NCBI RefSeq assembly: GCF_004322705.1
Contig: NZ_SIZZ01000002.1
Coordinates: 930,001 to 994,000 of the forward strand
DNA from: Dyella terrae
GTDB lineage: Bacteria > Pseudomonadota > Gammaproteobacteria > Xanthomonadales > Rhodanobacteraceae
Direction: 5' to 3'
Length of the DNA stretch: 64,000 nucleotides
Numbering within the stretch: position 1 is the stretch's first letter; each line of letters begins with the position of its first letter. Below are positions 1 through 10,228 of the stretch, in pieces. Made by a program: the position numbers and the translations under genes. The notes beneath the pieces are model-generated. The model did no database searches. It worked only from the letters and a program-made list of their open reading frames with translations, and was not told the DNA's origin.

Positions 1-3000
1 GCGACAACCTCCGCCCAGAAGGGGAGCATGGTGTACGCAGGCGCCGACCAGTGGTCGCTCGCCAGCGCTGTGGGTGCCGGCGCCAGTGGCAGTGTCGGTG
101 GCGCGGCATCGGGCGTGGTCACGGTGTTTGGCGCGCAGACTGACGCGACGGTGAGCGGTGGCAGCTTCGACGTCGGCACTTTTGACGTCCGCTCCCGCAA
201 TGCGTCGGTGGGTGCCCAGATCGGCGGCGCCGCGGGTTTCGGCGGCTCGGTGGCGGGTATCGCCGGCGTGGCCCTGGTCAACGTCGACAACGTCGAAACA
301 TCGGCCACGGTCAGCGGCGCCCAGGTTGATGCGAGTGGCGCGGCCACCGTGCAGGCCGATACCACCAACACATCCCAGGGCGTTGCCGTGGGTGCGGCCG
401 GCGGCCTCTATGCCGGTATCGCTGGCGCGGCCATTGTCAATGTGATTGGCAACCGCACCCACGCGACCATCGACAACAGCGTACTCAATGCCGCCAGTCT
501 CGGCGTGCACGCGAACGACAGCCAGAACGTCGCCGCCTACTCAGGCGTGCTTGGCGCGGGCATCGCAGGCATCGGCGGTGGCATCAATCTGTCACTGCTC
601 CAGGCCGACGTTGGCGCGGGCGTGCTGGACAGCACGATCGCGACGAACGGCGATGTTGCCGTGGACGCCAAATCACAACGCCACGTCGACAGCATCGCCA
701 TCGCGGCGGGCGCGGGCGGCGTCGGCGTGGGCCTGTCGGCAGGCGTGGTCGTCGCCGGCACGGGTGACATCAACAACAACGGCCAGACCGACACCAACAG
801 CACCTTGCATGCGAATGGCCAGATCAACCTGGACAACCTGTCGCAGGCATCCAGCAGCAACCGGCTGGATTCGGATGTCTCCAAGTACGGCCTGGACAGC
901 TCCCAGCTCTCCAGCGACGACGTCAACGACATCAACGCGCGGTCGAGCTATTCGCTGGCGAATGCGACAGGCAATGGTGGCGCAGCTGCGTTTGGTGCCA
1001 GCGATGGCGTCAAGGCAACCATCAGTGGTGGCTCGGTGACTGCGCAGGGTGCCGTCACCCTGGGCGCCAATGTACTGAACGACACCAGCAACGTTGCCGG
1101 CGCGGCCGGTGCAGGTGGCGTCGGCGTGGGCGGCGCGGTGGCCTACACGACGATCGACAGCGGTATCCGTTCGTCGATCGAATCCGGCACCACGGTCTCG
1201 GCACGCAACGGCATCACCATCGGCGCCGCAAGCGGTGACCTTGGCAGCGGCCACGCGGCGTCGACCAAGGCCTATGCCGGCGCGGGTGGTGCTGTGGCCA
1301 TCGGTGCGGCCGTGGCGATCAGCCATGTAAGCAACCAGGTCGAGGCATACAACGCCGGCACGCTCAGTGCGCTCAATAGTGGCTCCGGTACGCTGAGCAT
1401 CACGGCGTCCGACAGCAGCTCCGTGCTTGCGGGCAACGATAACGCGAAGGATCCGAACGGCATCAACGTCGGTGGTGTTGTCGCCGGTGCCGTTGTCGTC
1501 GACGCATTGCGCGACAGCGACGTGTCCGCTGAAATCAAGAACGACAGTCAGGTGGGCGACTTCGCGGCGGTGAACGTCAATGCCAGCGATTCCGGCCAGG
1601 TGTCGGCCCAGGGCGTGATGGGTTCGGGTGGCATCCTTGCTGCGATCAGTGCGGTGGTTGCCAATGCGTCGGACAACAGCAACGTGACGGCCCGTATCGG
1701 CGATCGCGCCAAGGTCACCGCAGGAAGTACGAGCGTCAGCGCGAGTGCAACACCCACGACCTACGCGCAGGCCAAGGGCATTTCGGTGAGCGGCGGCGTG
1801 ACCATTGGCGCCAACGTGGCTACCGCCAGCGTCAATGCGGCGGTGAGCGCCCTGGTAGGCAATAACGCCCAGTTCACCCGCGGCGACCTGAATGTGAGCG
1901 CCGTCGCGACGCCCACTTCGACCAGCAACGCGAATGGCGGCGGTGGTGGCGTGCTGCTCAGTGCCAACGGTGCCGGTGCGACCGCACGTGGCAACAGCAC
2001 GGTGATTGCCAACGTCGGCAATGGCGTGACGTTGCCCGGCGGCAATGTCGCGATTCGTGCCGTAAACAACACGACCCAGTCCGCCACGGCCAGCGGTATC
2101 AGTGCCGGCCTCGTGGCCGTGGGTGCGGCGGTATCCGAAGCGACGTCGAACACGACGACGACCGCATCGTTGGGTGACGGTAACAGCACCGAGAGTGCGA
2201 CCGCCGGCACCTTGACGGTGGCCGCCAATGGCACCGACACCAACAACGCTTCGAGCACGGCTGGCAGCGGCGGCCTGGTATCCGGCAACGCCTCCAGCGC
2301 GGCGACGTCCTCGACGTCGACGACCCATGCCACCATCGGCAGCAACTGGAAGCTCAACCAGCTGGCGAGCCTCGCACTCAATGCCGTGCATACCGCCAAC
2401 TATGGCGGTCACGCCAACTCGGTGAACGCCGCGGCCATCGGTGCGAGTGGCGCCGACGTGCGCAATGACGCCACCAGCCACACCAAGGCCGAGTTCGGCA
2501 GTGGAAACCAGGTTTCCACGGGTGGTGATCTGGCGATCCTCGCGCAGTCGAAATTCGGCAACGCCGGCGACAACACGGGCGCGGAAGGCGGCGCGGGCGG
2601 CATCATTGCCGGCCAGGCGGCGAACGTCACCACGCGCCTCACCTCCGACAACCTTGCCCATGTCGGTACCAACAACGACTTCGCCACGGGCTTGTCACAG
2701 TCGGAGCTGAAGGCCAATCGCGGCAACTACAGCGTTATCGCCAACACGCTGATCACGGGCATCAACGATGCCGCCAGCCTCACCGTCGGCGGCGCCGTGC
2801 CGGTCGCCAGCGCCAATGTGGATGTGGGCGGCAACTTCGCCAGCAACGTGAAGATCGACGACGGCTCCGTGTCGACCAGCTATGGCCGTACCGACATCGC
2901 AACCTACAACGCGATCCGCGCGGTGGGTGCCAATGCCATGGCCAACACCTTCGGCGCCGCCCCGGTGGGCATCGCGCACTCGACGGTCAACCTGACCTCG

Positions 3001-6000
3001 AACCAGAACGTCAACATCGGCCAGAACGTCGGCATCATGAGCTATGGCGAAGCGGACATCATCGCCGGCAAGGACATCATGGGCACGGCCGACACGGTGC
3101 TGAGCCCGACCTCCATCGCGCAGGCCTATGTGCGTGGCCTCATCGCCATTCCGGTGGCCAGTTCCACCGCCAACACCACCAGCAATGCGAGCCTGAGCTT
3201 GGGCAGCGGTAGCGTGGTGCTGGGTGGCTCGGACGTCGCCATCGGTGCGATGCCCGGCAGCGCCCAGGTGTCGACGGACGGCACCGCGCATGGCTACGAG
3301 CTGGGCTTCATCCCGGTCACGGACCACAGCAATCACCAGAGCTCGAACAACTCCAGCAGCACGACGCTCAATGGCGACATCGTCGCTGGCAAGTTCAATA
3401 CGATCGATATCTCGATCGATCAGAACGGCAACCTCACGACCAATCCGGCCACCACCGCGCCGGTCAGCTATACGTGGGTGTCGAACTTCAATCCGACGCA
3501 ATACATCAACGCAGCCAAGCACCAGACCGGCAACTACCAGGGCATCGACAACGCCGCCGTGGGTGGTTTCGTGTTTGATCCGCTGTACGTGGGTGGCGGC
3601 AATGCCTACGTCTATGGCGGCACGGTCGGTGGCAGCGGCAGCGTGACGGCGAATGGCGCACCGTCGATTACCATCGACAACGCCAGCCAGTACTACCTGG
3701 CGCTGGGTGACATCCAGGTCGGATTTGGCAGCAGCGGCAATGTCATCGTGGCCGGTGGCGCCGACGTGAACCACCTGGGCAACGTGACGGTGACGCAGGC
3801 GCCCGCCGGCTCGGTTCCGTCGGTGACGATCAAGTCGACCCGTCCGGTGGACGGCACCCATACCCCCGGCATCATCCTCGGCAACGTCAGCAACCTGGGT
3901 GGCACCGTCAGCATCGTGGACATGGCCGGTTCGCTCTATCAGGGTGGCACGGTGCGTGCGAACAAGCAGGACGTGTACGTCCCGAACGGTTCGGTCGAGT
4001 TCAACGACAAGAATGCCGACTGGTTCTCCGGCGGCGACCCGACGAGCGATCTGGATTCAAGCTGGCTCGCAGCATTCATCAATGCGGCGATCGGTACGCC
4101 CGACATGGCAGCGGCGGCCATCGCGCACTACGTGTATGCACCCGGCGCCACCGACACTTCGTCACTCAACTCCCAGCTGCTCAATCGCCGGTTCGGCGGC
4201 ATCGTCGAAAATTCCCCGGTGATCCTGTACGGCCGCTGCCGTCCGTTCGTCAATGGCGGTGCCGACGGTTGTGGCAGCCCGAGCACGCTCAGCCCGATCG
4301 GTGGCAGCACCGGCCTCATGAGTGACCGCAGCGTGCCGCTGGTGCCCTACATCGCACTGACGCAAAGCGGCCAGCTCAGTGCCTCGCAGCTCAATTCCGG
4401 CTCGTCGTTCACGGGCCAGGACATTGTCGTTCGCGCCCGCTACATCAACATCGATGGCACCATCAATGCGGGTACGCCGGCCAACTGGTCGGTGCAAACC
4501 ACCGACGCACTGAAGGCGTGGATCGACGCACAGAACACCGCTTATGCCAACGGCCAGCTGGGGGCGACGCTGGTGTCGATCCCGGTGGTCAACGCCAACG
4601 GCGATGCCATGATCAAGGTCATCGGCGCCGATGGTGGCAGCCAGCTGATCCGCGCCAGTTACAACGCGGCCACCAAGCAGATCGTCCTCGATGACGTCGA
4701 TGCGGCAGGCAGCGGCACGGTGTACCTGGAAGGCAAGATTGTCAGTACGGCGAATGGCAGCATCAACGTCAACAGCGGTTACGGCTCGGTCACGGTAAAT
4801 AACCAGACCGGCGCAGAGCTGTCGGTTCACAACATCTACGCCGGCAGCGGTGGCCTGGGCCTGATCACCCTGGTCGACTCGCTGCAAACCAATGGGCAGG
4901 GCAAGCCCCTGACGACCTGGTACGTCAGCCAGGACGGCCAGGCCGCCAAGCAGTACAACAACACGAATGGCGCTACCACCTGGGAGAACGGCGCCCTCGT
5001 CGGCGGCGTTTCGCCGGGTTCGACGTACTACAACCCGAAGACGGGCGAGCAGTACATCTGGAGTGCCACGACGTACATCTCGCGCTCCGGCGGCGCGAAC
5101 AACTGGAGTTGGGCCACCGGTTCGGGCGGCAGCGCCGGCCAGCACTGGAACCTGTCCACGGGCTCGTTCAAGGATCCCGGCAGCAGTGGCTACGTGGCCC
5201 TGGCGAACGGTGTCGACTACACGGCCAACATCACCGGTAGTTTCTATTCCGTCAGCAACAACTACGTGCACTACCATGGTTGCGACGGTGCCGGGAGCGA
5301 CTGCCATTACGGCACTCACGCCACCTACGACGCGCCGAACGACGGTTGGGTGTCGCGCTGGGACTACGTGATGCCGGAGGCCGGTTACCTCACGCTGACC
5401 ACGACCATGCGCGCGGATCGTCCGATCGCGATCAACTTCGCGACCAACGCCACCAACAAGGTGGACGTCACGTCCAACAACAACATCCTGCTTACCGGCC
5501 AGATCACCAATACGCACGGCGAAACCATTCTCAACGCCACCAGCGGCAACATCATCCAGACCCAGGACAAGGCGCTGATCTGGACGCATGACCTGACCAT
5601 GCACGCCGCCGGTAATATCGGCAGCGCCACGCAGGCGATCGAGACGCGTATCGTCCACGACACCGATCCGGGCAGCGAGCTGGTAGCTTCCACCGACGGT
5701 GGCGGCATCTACGTCAACGTCGATTCGGGTAACAGCACCCAGGCACTGCAGGCCATCGCTGGTGGCGGCAGCAACCCGTTTGGCGACGTGGTGATCAATA
5801 CCACCGGTTCGATGGTCGGGGTGGCCGGAAACGTCGGCACGGGTGCACTCGACGTGGTCGGTCGCAACGTCAACCTGACCAGCCAGTTCGGCAGCATCGG
5901 TTCGGCGGCCTTGCCGCTCAATATCCAGACGCATGCCGACACGCTTGCCAGTGGCGCGCCCAGCGGTGGCCGTCTGGATGCGCAGGCCTATGGAGACATC

Positions 6001-9000
6001 AGCCTGGTCGACCATGGCGGCGATGTCTGGGTGAACAAGATCACCTCGACCACGGGCGACGTGTACCTCACAGCCACCAGTGGCAGCTTGCTCGATGCGC
6101 GCCTGCTGAACAGTGTGGATACGCTCACCGATGAACAGGCCAAGGCTGTGTGGGACCGCCTGCACCTGACCGATGGCCAGGCCGTGACGCAGACCGTCAA
6201 TGCCGTGCAGAGCCAGGTGAATGCTGCCTATGCACAGTACTGGCAGATGAAGAATGTCGGCAGCGTCGTCGGCGGCCAGTTCGTCCTCAACGACAATGCC
6301 ATTGCGCTGTACTGGCCGCTTGCGGCGGCCGCAGCGGGCATCACGGATATCAGTTCGGTCGATGCGGCCACGCAACGCACGCTTACCCTGCAGTACGCGA
6401 GCCAGCATTTCGCCGACCTGCAGAACACGTTCGATACCTACCTTGGAACCGGCTGGGCGAGCACGGCGGACTTCGCCAGCAAGAACGACGGGTACAACTT
6501 CACCATCGCCACGGGCTCGGATCTCTACAATCGCCTCAGCGCGAACTCCTCCTGGACGCCTGACCAGCTCAAGTACTGGATCAATGTCACGGCGCTGCAG
6601 CCGGGGCAGGGCGTCGTGGGTGGTGCGGTGGCGCCGAACATCAGTGCGCGCAATATTGAGTTGCATTCGGGTAGCTGCAGTGCGGCTGGCCTGGCAGCCA
6701 AAAAGTGCACCGGCGCATCGGTGGCCGACAGCGGCATGGGTCGCGTGGCCGATCCGCTTGATGTCTCGTACGCGTCGCTGATGTCCGGCTCGCTCAACTC
6801 GCGTGAAGCCCTGGCCCTGGCGCTTGCCAACACCCCGGGCGACGTGCAGTTGCTCGATGCAAACCACAACGTGCTCGACCAGGCCGATCCGGACCTGCAA
6901 AGCAAGCTGACCTACATCTCGTTGCGCCAGATCTCGCCGCTGTACGTGGACGCCACGGGCACGGTATCGGGCACCGCCACCGGTTCGGTCTATCTGCAGG
7001 CGAACAACGACCTGCACGTGGGTACGCTGGTCTCGGGTACCGATATGCGCCTGTCGGCGGGTGGAAGCATCGATGCGCCGGCGGGATCCGACCCCACCAA
7101 GCCAGTGCTCACCACCGGCGGCGACCTGGTGCTTGCCGCAGGCTCTGGCCATGTTGGCCTGAGCAACGGCACCGATCCGCTGTCGGTTCAGATTGGTGGA
7201 AGCCTGCTCAGCGGTTCGGCCGCTACCAACTTCATGTTGCGGCAGCTCGGCGGCGACCTGCGGTTCGGCAATGTCTACGCCAATGGCTTGCTGTCGCTCG
7301 ATGCACAGAACGGCAGCCTGCTTGGTTTCCTGGACACGCTGAGCCTGGTGGGCGACAGCATCCAGTTGTCGGCGGCCGGTGACATCGGTCGCCGCGTCAA
7401 CGTCGGCACGGGCGTCGATGCGCCGGTGCTGCTGCAGGTGGGTGCAAACGGCAGCTTCGATGCAACGGCGGGTGGTGACATCCTGGCGACGTCGCCGGTC
7501 AATGCGTTGCATGTGGGTACGGTGCATGCTGGCGGCAACGTTGTCCTTACCGCGACGCAGTCGTCGCTTGATGCCCAGCAGATCACATCCGACCATGGCA
7601 ACGTGACGGGCGTGGCGGGCACCGACGGCACCTTCGTGGCCATCAACGCCGATCGCAATATCACGCTCACCGCACCGGGCCGTCTCGATGCGGGTACGCT
7701 GGTCAGCCATGTCGGTGACATCAGCATGACTGCCGCCGACGGCATGAGCCTGGACTCGGCGACGGCGCACGCGGGCAATATCACCGCAAGCGTCGTGGGC
7801 AACAACGCACCGCAGTTCCTGCTCAACGACAACGGCAACATGTCGGCTGGCCAGGCGGTGGCGATCGACAGCACCGGCAGTATCGTCATGGGAACGGGCA
7901 GCCAGGTGGCCGCCGGTACGCAGGCCACCTTGCGCGCTGATGGCGACATCACGCTGGGCCTGGTGGGCAGCGCCGGTACCACCGGCACGGTCATCGACGT
8001 CAATGCTGGCGGCGCGATTCAGGGCAACGGCGCGGCTATCAACCTGCAGGCCCGACAGGGTGGCGACACCTCGATTCAGGCCGTTCATGACATTGGCGCC
8101 AAGACGCAGCCCCTGGTGGTCGACGTCGATACGCTGTCGGGCACCAGCGCGCAGGGCGACGTGTGGATTCATGCCCTGGGCGACGCGCACGTCACCAGCC
8201 TGACCACGCCGATGGGCAGCATCAACCTGGCCGTTGACAACGTGTTGCAGTACGACGCCCTCAGTGCCTTGGGTACGGCGGTGGTGACGGCACAACAGAT
8301 CGTGGGTCATTCGCTGCAGACCGGCGGTGACGCATCGCTGACGTCGATCGATGACACGCAATTGGATTCAGTGCTTACCGGTGGCAACCTGGCGGTGAAT
8401 GCCGGCACCTCGCTCAGCGCCGGGCTGCTGCAGGTCACTGGCGATGCCAGCCTCGCCAGCGGTGGCGATACCGTGCTGACCAATGCACAGATCACAGGAA
8501 ATCTGACCGGTAGCGCACAGGGCAATTTCCACGCCGTGCAGATGTCGGTCGATGGCAATGCCCAGATCACCTCGGCACTTTCGACCCAGCTGGACGATGC
8601 CACGGTGCAGGGCGATCTTGCGGCCAGCGCCGGCACGGACTTCACATCCGGCGGGTTGAGCGTGCAGGGCCATGGCGGTATCCACGCGGGCAGCGCGATC
8701 GCCCTGGGTCAGTCGCAAGTGGGTGGTAACTTCGTGGCCGATGCCGGCACGGACATCACCTCGGGCTCCTTGACCGTCCATGGCAATGGCAGCCTGCAGG
8801 CGGGTCAGGCCATGACGCTTGGGACCACCCAGGTCGATGGCAACCTCGATGCCACGGCGGGTACCGATTTGCTCAGTAACGCCATGACCGTCCATGGTGA
8901 CGGTAGCCTGCAGGCGGGTCAGGCCATGACGCTTGGAACCACCCAGGTCGATGGCAACCTCGATGCCACGGCGGTCAGCGACCTGCATAGCGACACGCTG

Positions 9001-10203
9001 ACGGTGGGCCAGAACGTCGTGCTTACCGCCGGACAGGCCATCGGGCTTACTGGCAACACGCAGGCGGGCGGTAACCTCGACATGCACGCCGGCAGCAACC
9101 TTGACTTCGCCGGTATCGGCGCGGGTGGCCATGTCTTCGGCCAGTCCCTGGCTGGGGACATCACGGGCAGCAGCGTGAATGCGGCAGACTGGATCCGCTT
9201 TATCGCGGCCGGCAACATCCGTATCGGCCACCTGGTGACCGGCACGGACCTCAACCTGCAGGCCGGCAACCAGATCACCACGACCACCATCGATGCCGGT
9301 CACGATGCGACGGTGCTCGCCGGTGGCGACATCAGCATGTACTCCACGCATGCCGGCAACATGGTGACGGTGGATTCCGGCGGCACGCTGACCACGCATG
9401 ACGTCGATGCCGGCCATGCGATCAGCCTGGCGGCCGAGCGCATGACCTTTGCTTCGGTCACCGCGCCGGACAGCATCAGCCTGCTGGCTCGCAATGGCGA
9501 CATCACCGGCGCTACGCTCACCACGCGCGACGCCACCGTGCAGGCGAACGGCAATATCGGGCTGGACGCGGCGAACATCGGCAACCGCATCAACCTGGGC
9601 GGCCACAACATCGTGGCGCACATTGTCCAGACGAGTCAGGGCCAGCCGCTGTACTCGGTGCTCACGGGCTACCAGGGCGCCGTGGCACAGCACATCACGG
9701 TGGACGCCGATGCCTCGCAGCAATGGATGATCGAACGTCTGTCCGCCGTGCAGGCTGCGCTGGCAACCACGGCTCCGCGCACTGACATCGTGTCCGGCCA
9801 CATCGAGCAGACCATGTCGCTGGATACGCCGACCACGCGCGTGCGCATGGATCAGCAGCGTGCGTACCTGGTCAATGCCGACGTCCAGCTGATGCAGCCG
9901 ACGTTCGACTTCCACCTCACCCAGAACGGTGTCAGCACCTTTACCGATTCGTTCATCGTGCGCTACGGCTTCGGCTACGAGATGGATACGCCGAACTTCA
10001 TCGATACGCACAGTTCGGTGATGCCCGATTACTACGGTGAGAGTGCGCTTCGCTTCAATGGGCGCTACCTCGAGCAGCACACCGACGACCAGGGTGACAC
10101 GTCGGCTGAGCGTGCCATTCCCGCGTGGGTCCGCAGCGATGCCGACGATCTGGTGCAACCGTCCAGCCCGTCCGGTGCCGTGAACGTCAATGCCCCGAAC
10201 TGA
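1..10203 (+). CDS. Giant filamentous-haemagglutinin-like adhesin (TpsA), 5' end outside window
   Basis: The reading frame is open from the first base, so the N-terminal signal peptide and TPS secretion domain are missing; 3400 residues are present. The protein is Gly/Ala/Ser/Thr/Asn/Val-rich with short repeated strands, as expected of a right-handed beta-helix exoprotein. The first ~1100 residues are built from repeated blocks of the type A-G-G-x-G-V-G, and the later part from D-I-x-L/T-A-x-G-x-I strands. Cysteines occur only as three close pairs (residues 1413/1424, 1761/1768, 2226/2236, counted from the window edge). Seven 38-residue repeats lie near residues 2787-3052. The TpsB transporter gene follows after 25 bp, so this is very likely a two-partner-secretion cargo, an adhesin or contact protein exported to the cell surface. 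It resembles leukotoxin-LktA/FHA-like adhesins, but the exact subfamily is an inference. Confidence 0.85.
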   Translation, partial: ATTSAQKGSMVYAGADQWSLASAVGAGASGSVGGAASGVVTVFGAQTDATVSGGSFDVGTFDVRSRNASVGAQIGGAAGFGGSVAGIAGVALVNVDNVETSATVSGAQVDASGAATVQADTTNTSQGVAVGAAGGLYAGIAGAAIVNVIGNRTHATIDNSVLNAASLGVHANDSQNVAAYSGVLGAGIAGIGGGINLSLLQADVGAGVLDSTIATNGDVAVDAKSQRHVDSIAIAAGAGGVGVGLSAGVVVAGTGDINNNGQTDTNSTLHANGQINLDNLSQASSSNRLDSDVSKYGLDSSQLSSDDVNDINARSSYSLANATGNGGAAAFGASDGVKATISGGSVTAQGAVTLGANVLNDTSNVAGAAGAGGVGVGGAVAYTTIDSGIRSSIESGTTVSARNGITIGAASGDLGSGHAASTKAYAGAGGAVAIGAAVAISHVSNQVEAYNAGTLSALNSGSGTLSITASDSSSVLAGNDNAKDPNGINVGGVVAGAVVVDALRDSDVSAEIKNDSQVGDFAAVNVNASDSGQVSAQGVMGSGGILAAISAVVANASDNSNVTARIGDRAKVTAGSTSVSASATPTTYAQAKGISVSGGVTIGANVATASVNAAVSALVGNNAQFTRGDLNVSAVATPTSTSNANGGGGGVLLSANGAGATARGNSTVIANVGNGVTLPGGNVAIRAVNNTTQSATASGISAGLVAVGAAVSEATSNTTTTASLGDGNSTESATAGTLTVAANGTDTNNASSTAGSGGLVSGNASSAATSSTSTTHATIGSNWKLNQLASLALNAVHTANYGGHANSVNAAAIGASGADVRNDATSHTKAEFGSGNQVSTGGDLAILAQSKFGNAGDNTGAEGGAGGIIAGQAANVTTRLTSDNLAHVGTNNDFATGLSQSELKANRGNYSVIANTLITGINDAASLTVGGAVPVASANVDVGGNFASNVKIDDGSVSTSYGRTDIATYNAIRAVGANAMANTFGAAPVGIAHSTVNLTSNQNVNIGQNVGIMSYGEADIIAGKDIMGTADTVLSPTSIAQAYVRGLIAIPVASSTANTTSNASLSLGSGSVVLGGSDVAIGAMPGSAQVSTDGTAHGYELGFIPVTDHSNHQSSNNSSSTTLNGDIVAGKFNTIDISIDQNGNLTTNPATTAPVSYTWVSNFNPTQYINAAKHQTGNYQGIDNAAVGGFVFDPLYVGGGNAYVYGGTVGGSGSVTANGAPSITIDNASQYYLALGDIQVGFGSSGNVIVAGGADVNHLGNVTVTQAPAGSVPSVTIKSTRPVDGTHTPGIILGNVSNLGGTVSIVDMAGSLYQGGTVRANKQDVYVPNGSVEFNDKNADWFSGGDPTSDLDSSWLAAFINAAIGTPDMAAAAIAHYVYAPGATDTSSLNSQLLNRRFGGIVENSPVILYGRCRPFVNGGADGCGSPSTLSPIGGSTGLMSDRSVPLVPYIALTQSGQLSASQLNSGSSFTGQDIVVRARYINIDGTINAGTPANWSVQTTDALKAWIDAQNTAYANGQLGATLVSIPVVNANGDAMIKVIGADGGSQLIRASYNAATKQIVLDDVDAAGSGTVYLEGKIVSTANGSINVNSGYGSVTVNNQTGAELSVHNIYAGSGGLGLITLVDSLQTNGQGKPLTTWYVSQDGQAAKQYNNTNGATTWENGALVGGVSPGSTYYNPKTGEQYIWSATTYISRSGGANNWSWATGSGGSAGQHWNLSTGSFKDPGSSGYVALANGVDYTANITGSFYSVSNNYVHYHGCDGAGSDCHYGTHATYDAPNDGWVSRWDYVMPEAGYLTLTTTMRADRPIAINFATNATNKVDVTSNNNILLTGQITNTHGETILNATSGNIIQTQDKALIWTHDLTMHAAGNIGSATQAIETRIVHDTDPGSELVASTDGGGIYVNVDSGNSTQALQAIAGGGSNPFGDVVINTTGSMVGVAGNVGTGALDVVGRNVNLTSQFGSIGSAALPLNIQTHADTLASGAPSGGRLDAQAYGDISLVDHGGDVWVNKITSTTGDVYLTATSGSLLDARLLNSVDTLTDEQAKAVWDRLHLTDGQAVTQTVNAVQSQVNAAYAQYWQMKNVGSVVGGQFVLNDNAIALYWPLAAAAAGITDISSVDAATQRTLTLQYASQHFADLQNTFDTYLGTGWASTADFASKNDGYNFTIATGSDLYNRLSANSSWTPDQLKYWINVTALQPGQGVVGGAVAPNISARNIELHSGSCSAAGLAAKKCTGASVADSGMGRVADPLDVSYASLMSGSLNSREALALALANTPGDVQLLDANHNVLDQADPDLQSKLTYISLRQISPLYVDATGTVSGTATGSVYLQANNDLHVGTLVSGTDMRLSAGGSIDAPAGSDPTKPVLTTGGDLVLAAGSGHVGLSNGTDPLSVQIGGSLLSGSAATNFMLRQLGGDLRFGNVYANGLLSLDAQNGSLLGFLDTLSLVGDSIQLSAAGDIGRRVNVGTGVDAPVLLQVGANGSFDATAGGDILATSPVNALHVGTVHAGGNVVLTATQSSLDAQQITSDHGNVTGVAGTDGTFVAINADRNITLTAPGRLDAGTLVSHVGDISMTAADGMSLDSATAHAGNITASVVGNNAPQFLLNDNGNMSAGQAVAIDSTGSIVMGTGSQVAAGTQATLRADGDITLGLVGSAGTTGTVIDVNAGGAIQGNGAAINLQARQGGDTSIQAVHDIGAKTQPLVVDVDTLSGTSAQGDVWIHALGDAHVTSLTTPMGSINLAVDNVLQYDALSALGTAVVTAQQIVGHSLQTGGDASLTSIDDTQLDSVLTGGNLAVNAGTSLSAGLLQVTGDASLASGGDTVLTNAQITGNLTGSAQGNFHAVQMSVDGNAQITSALSTQLDDATVQGDLAASAGTDFTSGGLSVQGHGGIHAGSAIALGQSQVGGNFVADAGTDITSGSLTVHGNGSLQAGQAMTLGTTQVDGNLDATAGTDLLSNAMTVHGDGSLQAGQAMTLGTTQVDGNLDATAVSDLHSDTLTVGQNVVLTAGQAIGLTGNTQAGGNLDMHAGSNLDFAGIGAGGHVFGQSLAGDITGSSVNAADWIRFIAAGNIRIGHLVTGTDLNLQAGNQITTTTIDAGHDATVLAGGDISMYSTHAGNMVTVDSGGTLTTHDVDAGHAISLAAERMTFASVTAPDSISLLARNGDITGATLTTRDATVQANGNIGLDAANIGNRINLGGHNIVAHIVQTSQGQPLYSVLTGYQGAVAQHITVDADASQQWMIERLSAVQAALATTAPRTDIVSGHIEQTMSLDTPTTRVRMDQQRAYLVNADVQLMQPTFDFHLTQNGVSTFTDSFIVRYGFGYEMDTPNFIDTHSSVMPDYYGESALRFNGRYLEQHTDDQGDTSAERAIPAWVRSDADDLVQPSSPSGAVNVNAPN
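8359..9156 (+). repeat. Seven in-frame 114-bp (38-residue) repeats in the adhesin
   Basis: Units start at 8359, 8473, 8587, 8701, 8815, 8929 and 9043, with no change in period. Most are diverged, but the segments 8772-8885 and 8886-8974 are almost identical at DNA level (only a few differences), including the residues QAGQAMTLGTTQVDGNLDAT. Each unit has the pattern Q-V-x-G-N-L-x-A-x-A-G-T-D followed by a second strand block, which fits coils of a beta-helix. The near-identical pair suggests recent duplication or gene conversion inside an older array. Confidence 0.85.
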
Positions 10204-10228
10204 TAACCATAAGAACACGAGTCGATCC

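Noticed and set aside
4162-8361. Very long antisense ORF (1399 codons) opposite the adhesin, and others such as 673-2661 and 50189-53530
   Set aside because: The high third-position GC of the sense genes leaves antisense frames free of stops. These ORFs have Arg/His/Val-rich compositions, no ribosome-binding site and no family motifs.
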